DNA of 64,000 nucleotides from Symbiodinium natans (lineage: Eukaryota > Sar > Dinophyceae > Suessiales > Symbiodiniaceae): assembly GCA_905221605.1 (NCBI GenBank), contig CAJNDS010002124.1:658921-722920 (forward strand). The letters are read 5' to 3'. Of the stretch, positions 61,901 through 64,000 are shown in pieces (within the stretch, counting starts at the first letter, position 1; every line of letters begins with the position of its first letter). Under the pieces are notes generated by a model. The model did no database searches. It saw only the letters and a list, made by a program, of their open reading frames with translations, and was not told the origin of the DNA. The translations under genes were made by a program, and so were the position numbers.

Positions 61901-63893
61901 AGGGTCTAGGGTTTGACCCAAAACAGTAAAACTCTCAGCCGCAAAGCGCATTTGCAACCTTACAAGTTCAGCGAGGCCCCCGATCCCCAAACCCGAAACC
62001 GCAAACCCCCAAACCCCAAACCCTAATCCAGAAACGCTAAACCCCTCAAAACCATAAACCCCTAAGCCCTAAACCGCTAAACCCTAAACCACGAAACCCT
62101 CAACCCTAAAGCAAAGCTCTTGGAGTTTTGGAGGTTTGTCGGGGTCTTTTGGTACATGGAGGAATCCAAACCCTAAACCCTAAAGCCTAAACCCTAAACC
62201 CTAAGCCCTAAGCCCTAAACCCCTAACCCCCCTAAACCCCTAAACCCTAAACCCTAAACCCCAAACCCTAAACCCTATTCCTGAGCCCTAAACCCCAAAA
62301 GCCCTAAGCCCCAGCCCCTAAGCCAGCCGAGCCGAAGGAACATGGCCCTCGACGACGCCCAGTCCAAGGGGCTGGTGTGCGTTCAGGAGCCGCGTCATGG
62401 GTTTCGGGTTTAGGGTTTAGGGTTTAGGGTTTGGGGTGTTGGGTTTAGGGTTTAGAGTTTAGGGTTTAGGGTTTAGGGTTTAGGGTTTAGGGTTTGTGTT
62501 TAGGGTTCATGGTTCAGATGCTTTTGGGGCTTTAGGGGGCTCTAAGTTTATTGAGGGGTTCAGTTTCTTAGGGTTGGGGCTTTGGGGTTTCGGGTTTTGG
62601 GGTTTAGGTTTTGGGGTTTAGGCTTTTGGGGTTTGGGGGTTTTCGGGTTCAGGGTTTCAGGGCTTAGTGGTTTCGGGGACTGGGGGTTTTGCCTTTGATG
62701 ATACCGTAGGTGTATACCACACAAGTAGAAAACTTACCAAAGTGAAAATGTGTGCGTATATTTGCACATACATGGAACCTCCCTAAACCCTAAACTCTAA
62801 ACCTGTATACATGTCAAATTGGATGTGTGTGTAGAATGTACTCCGAATTTGCAAGGCTTCTTCGATCGCCCGCGCCTCGACTTTGAGCCCAACACCCCAA
62901 ACCCGAGCCCCAAATCGCCCTAAAATTAAGGGTTTAGGGTCACCCTAAACCTCAAACCCTAAGCCCCAAGCCCTAAACCCAAATCCCAAACCCCCAAGCC
63001 TCAACAGTCGAAGCGCCTACAGCTCCCTAAACCCTGAACCCTAAGCCCTAAACCCTAAACCCTAAGCCCTAAACCCTAAACCCTAAACCCTAGACCCTAG
63101 ACCCTAAGCCAGGTCAGCGATGACATCTCCAAGTGGGAATACTTTGACTGCGAGAAGCCACCTGACAGTACACGGCCCCAAGCCCACAAACTCGTTTTGG
63201 GTTCAGGGTTTTCGGGTTTAGGGTTTAGGGTTTAGGGTTTCGGATTTAGGATTTAGGGTTTAGGGTTTAGGGTTTAGGGTTCAGAGAACGCATACTGAGG
63301 CCCCCTCCCGGATGTCAGTTGAAGACATTCATTCCAGCCCCTGTGCGTTGTTACTAGACCCGGTTTAGGGTTTAGGGTTAGTTGAGGCGTCAAGTTTTAA
63401 GGCTTAAAACTTCAAACAAACTAAGATGATACGTGAGTCCTAACCTCTAAACCCCTACTATAGGCGACAAGCCAAACTAAGAACCGGCCAGTACTTAAGC
63501 CGTGGTGGAGGGTAGACGCGGTCGGGTAGACCCTTCTGTTCCTCAAAAATAGGGTTTAGGGTTTAGGGTCACAAAAACAGGAGATCTCACCATGATTCCG
63601 CAAACTCTAAACGGGTTTAGGGTGTACGGCGGGGGCATGCAGGTTCGGGACATGGGGCGTACTAAACCATGAACCCTAAACAATAAGCCCCAAACCCTGA
63701 CCCCAACACCCTTCTGCACCCCAAACCCGAAACTGCCCCAAAACCTAGACTGCCCTGAGCCCTAAACCCTAGACCCTAAACCCTAAACCCTAAACCCCGG
63801 CACCCCTCTGCAAAAGCCAAGGCAGAACTTCAAGGGCTTGACCAGCTTCACCCAGGCCAACAACGCCGTCAAAGGCGTCTTGGAGCCCCAAAA
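58983..63893 (+). CDS. Gene G: multi-exon gene, partial at the window edge
   Basis: Unrecognised. Exons: 58983-59041 (ILSIMHVEAHFRMTGAGTLG), 59443-59492 (APSTKAASEQSKLDFA), 59914-59952 (TSQLADRQVSPHL), 60788-60820 (EDYKKLGLNVK), 62327-62380 (NMALDDAQSKGLVC), about 62855-62895 (FFDRPRLDFEP), 63113-63167 (VSDDISKWEYFDCEKPPD) and about 63826-63893 (NFKGLTSFTQANNAVKGVLE). The first five join in phase with canonical donors (GTGTTT, GTACGT, GTGGGT, GTTCAG). The beginning and end of the gene are not resolved. The product is hydrophilic, with no signal peptide seen. Introns are 350-1,500 bp and telomere-repeat-rich. Confidence 0.4.
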
Positions 63894-63904
63894 CTCCGAA
63901 CCTT

Positions 63905-64000
63905 GAACCCCAAACCCTAAACCCTAAACCCCAAACCCTAAACTCTACACCCTAAACCCTAAACCCCAAACCCTAAACCCTAAACCCTAAACCCTATACC
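63905..64000 (-). repeat. CCCTAAA array at the window end
   Basis: CCCTAAA/CCCCAAA units continue to the last base and probably beyond. Confidence 0.9.

Overview
This window looks like nuclear DNA of a dinoflagellate, or a close alveolate relative. The host coding pieces that I can read all lie on the + strand as short exons (21-270 nt). They are separated by introns full of Arabidopsis-type telomere heptamers (TTTAGGG/CCCTAAA). Many splice sites are non-canonical (GC donors, AG followed by G), and 24-32.6 kb holds an LTR element with CCCH zinc-finger proteins. No rRNA, tRNA, CRISPR array or bacterial-style operon was seen. The assignment rests on style, not on a marker gene. TTTAGGG repeats alone would also fit plants or green algae.

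Layout. Gene A (about 22-17812, +) is a gene of about 30 exons for a secreted or surface protein: signal peptide, beta-rich body, Cys-rich part, Thr-rich stalk, hydrophobic C-terminus. Gene B (about 18754-23508, +) is only partly resolved. An 8,788-bp LTR element (23875-32662, coding on the minus strand) has two identical 279-bp LTRs. It sits inside a telomere-like array and so runs antisense to the host genes. Gene C (about 35815-46644, +) contains a stretch resembling the N-terminal domain of M17 leucyl aminopeptidases. Gene E (48069-58155, +) encodes a basic protein with an MBD-like patch. Gene G (58983 to the window edge, +) is partial.

The LTR element has a half-tRNA-iMet type primer binding site and a polypurine tract, so it is built like a Ty1/copia-type retrotransposon. 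I find no protease, integrase or reverse transcriptase. Instead it carries about 2,600 codons in three abutting reading frames. They encode WW, S1-like, MLLE (PABC-type), SAM-like and six CCCH zinc-finger modules, a set associated with mRNA binding and translation. The three frames are separated only by a +1 shift at a G9 run and one in-frame TAA. A further +1 shift at an A6 run adds about 85 residues.

The second unusual theme is the telomere-like repeats. Arrays occur in nearly every intron in both orientations. Several are flanked by 12-31 bp direct repeats, as if inserted. Some sit inside small palindromic MITEs, and in several phase-consistent introns the array itself supplies the 5' splice site (exon|GTTTAGGG). 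At least five small inverted-repeat families are also present in the introns. Exon boundaries were read by eye from splice motifs and reading phase, so gene boundaries and exon joins are provisional.
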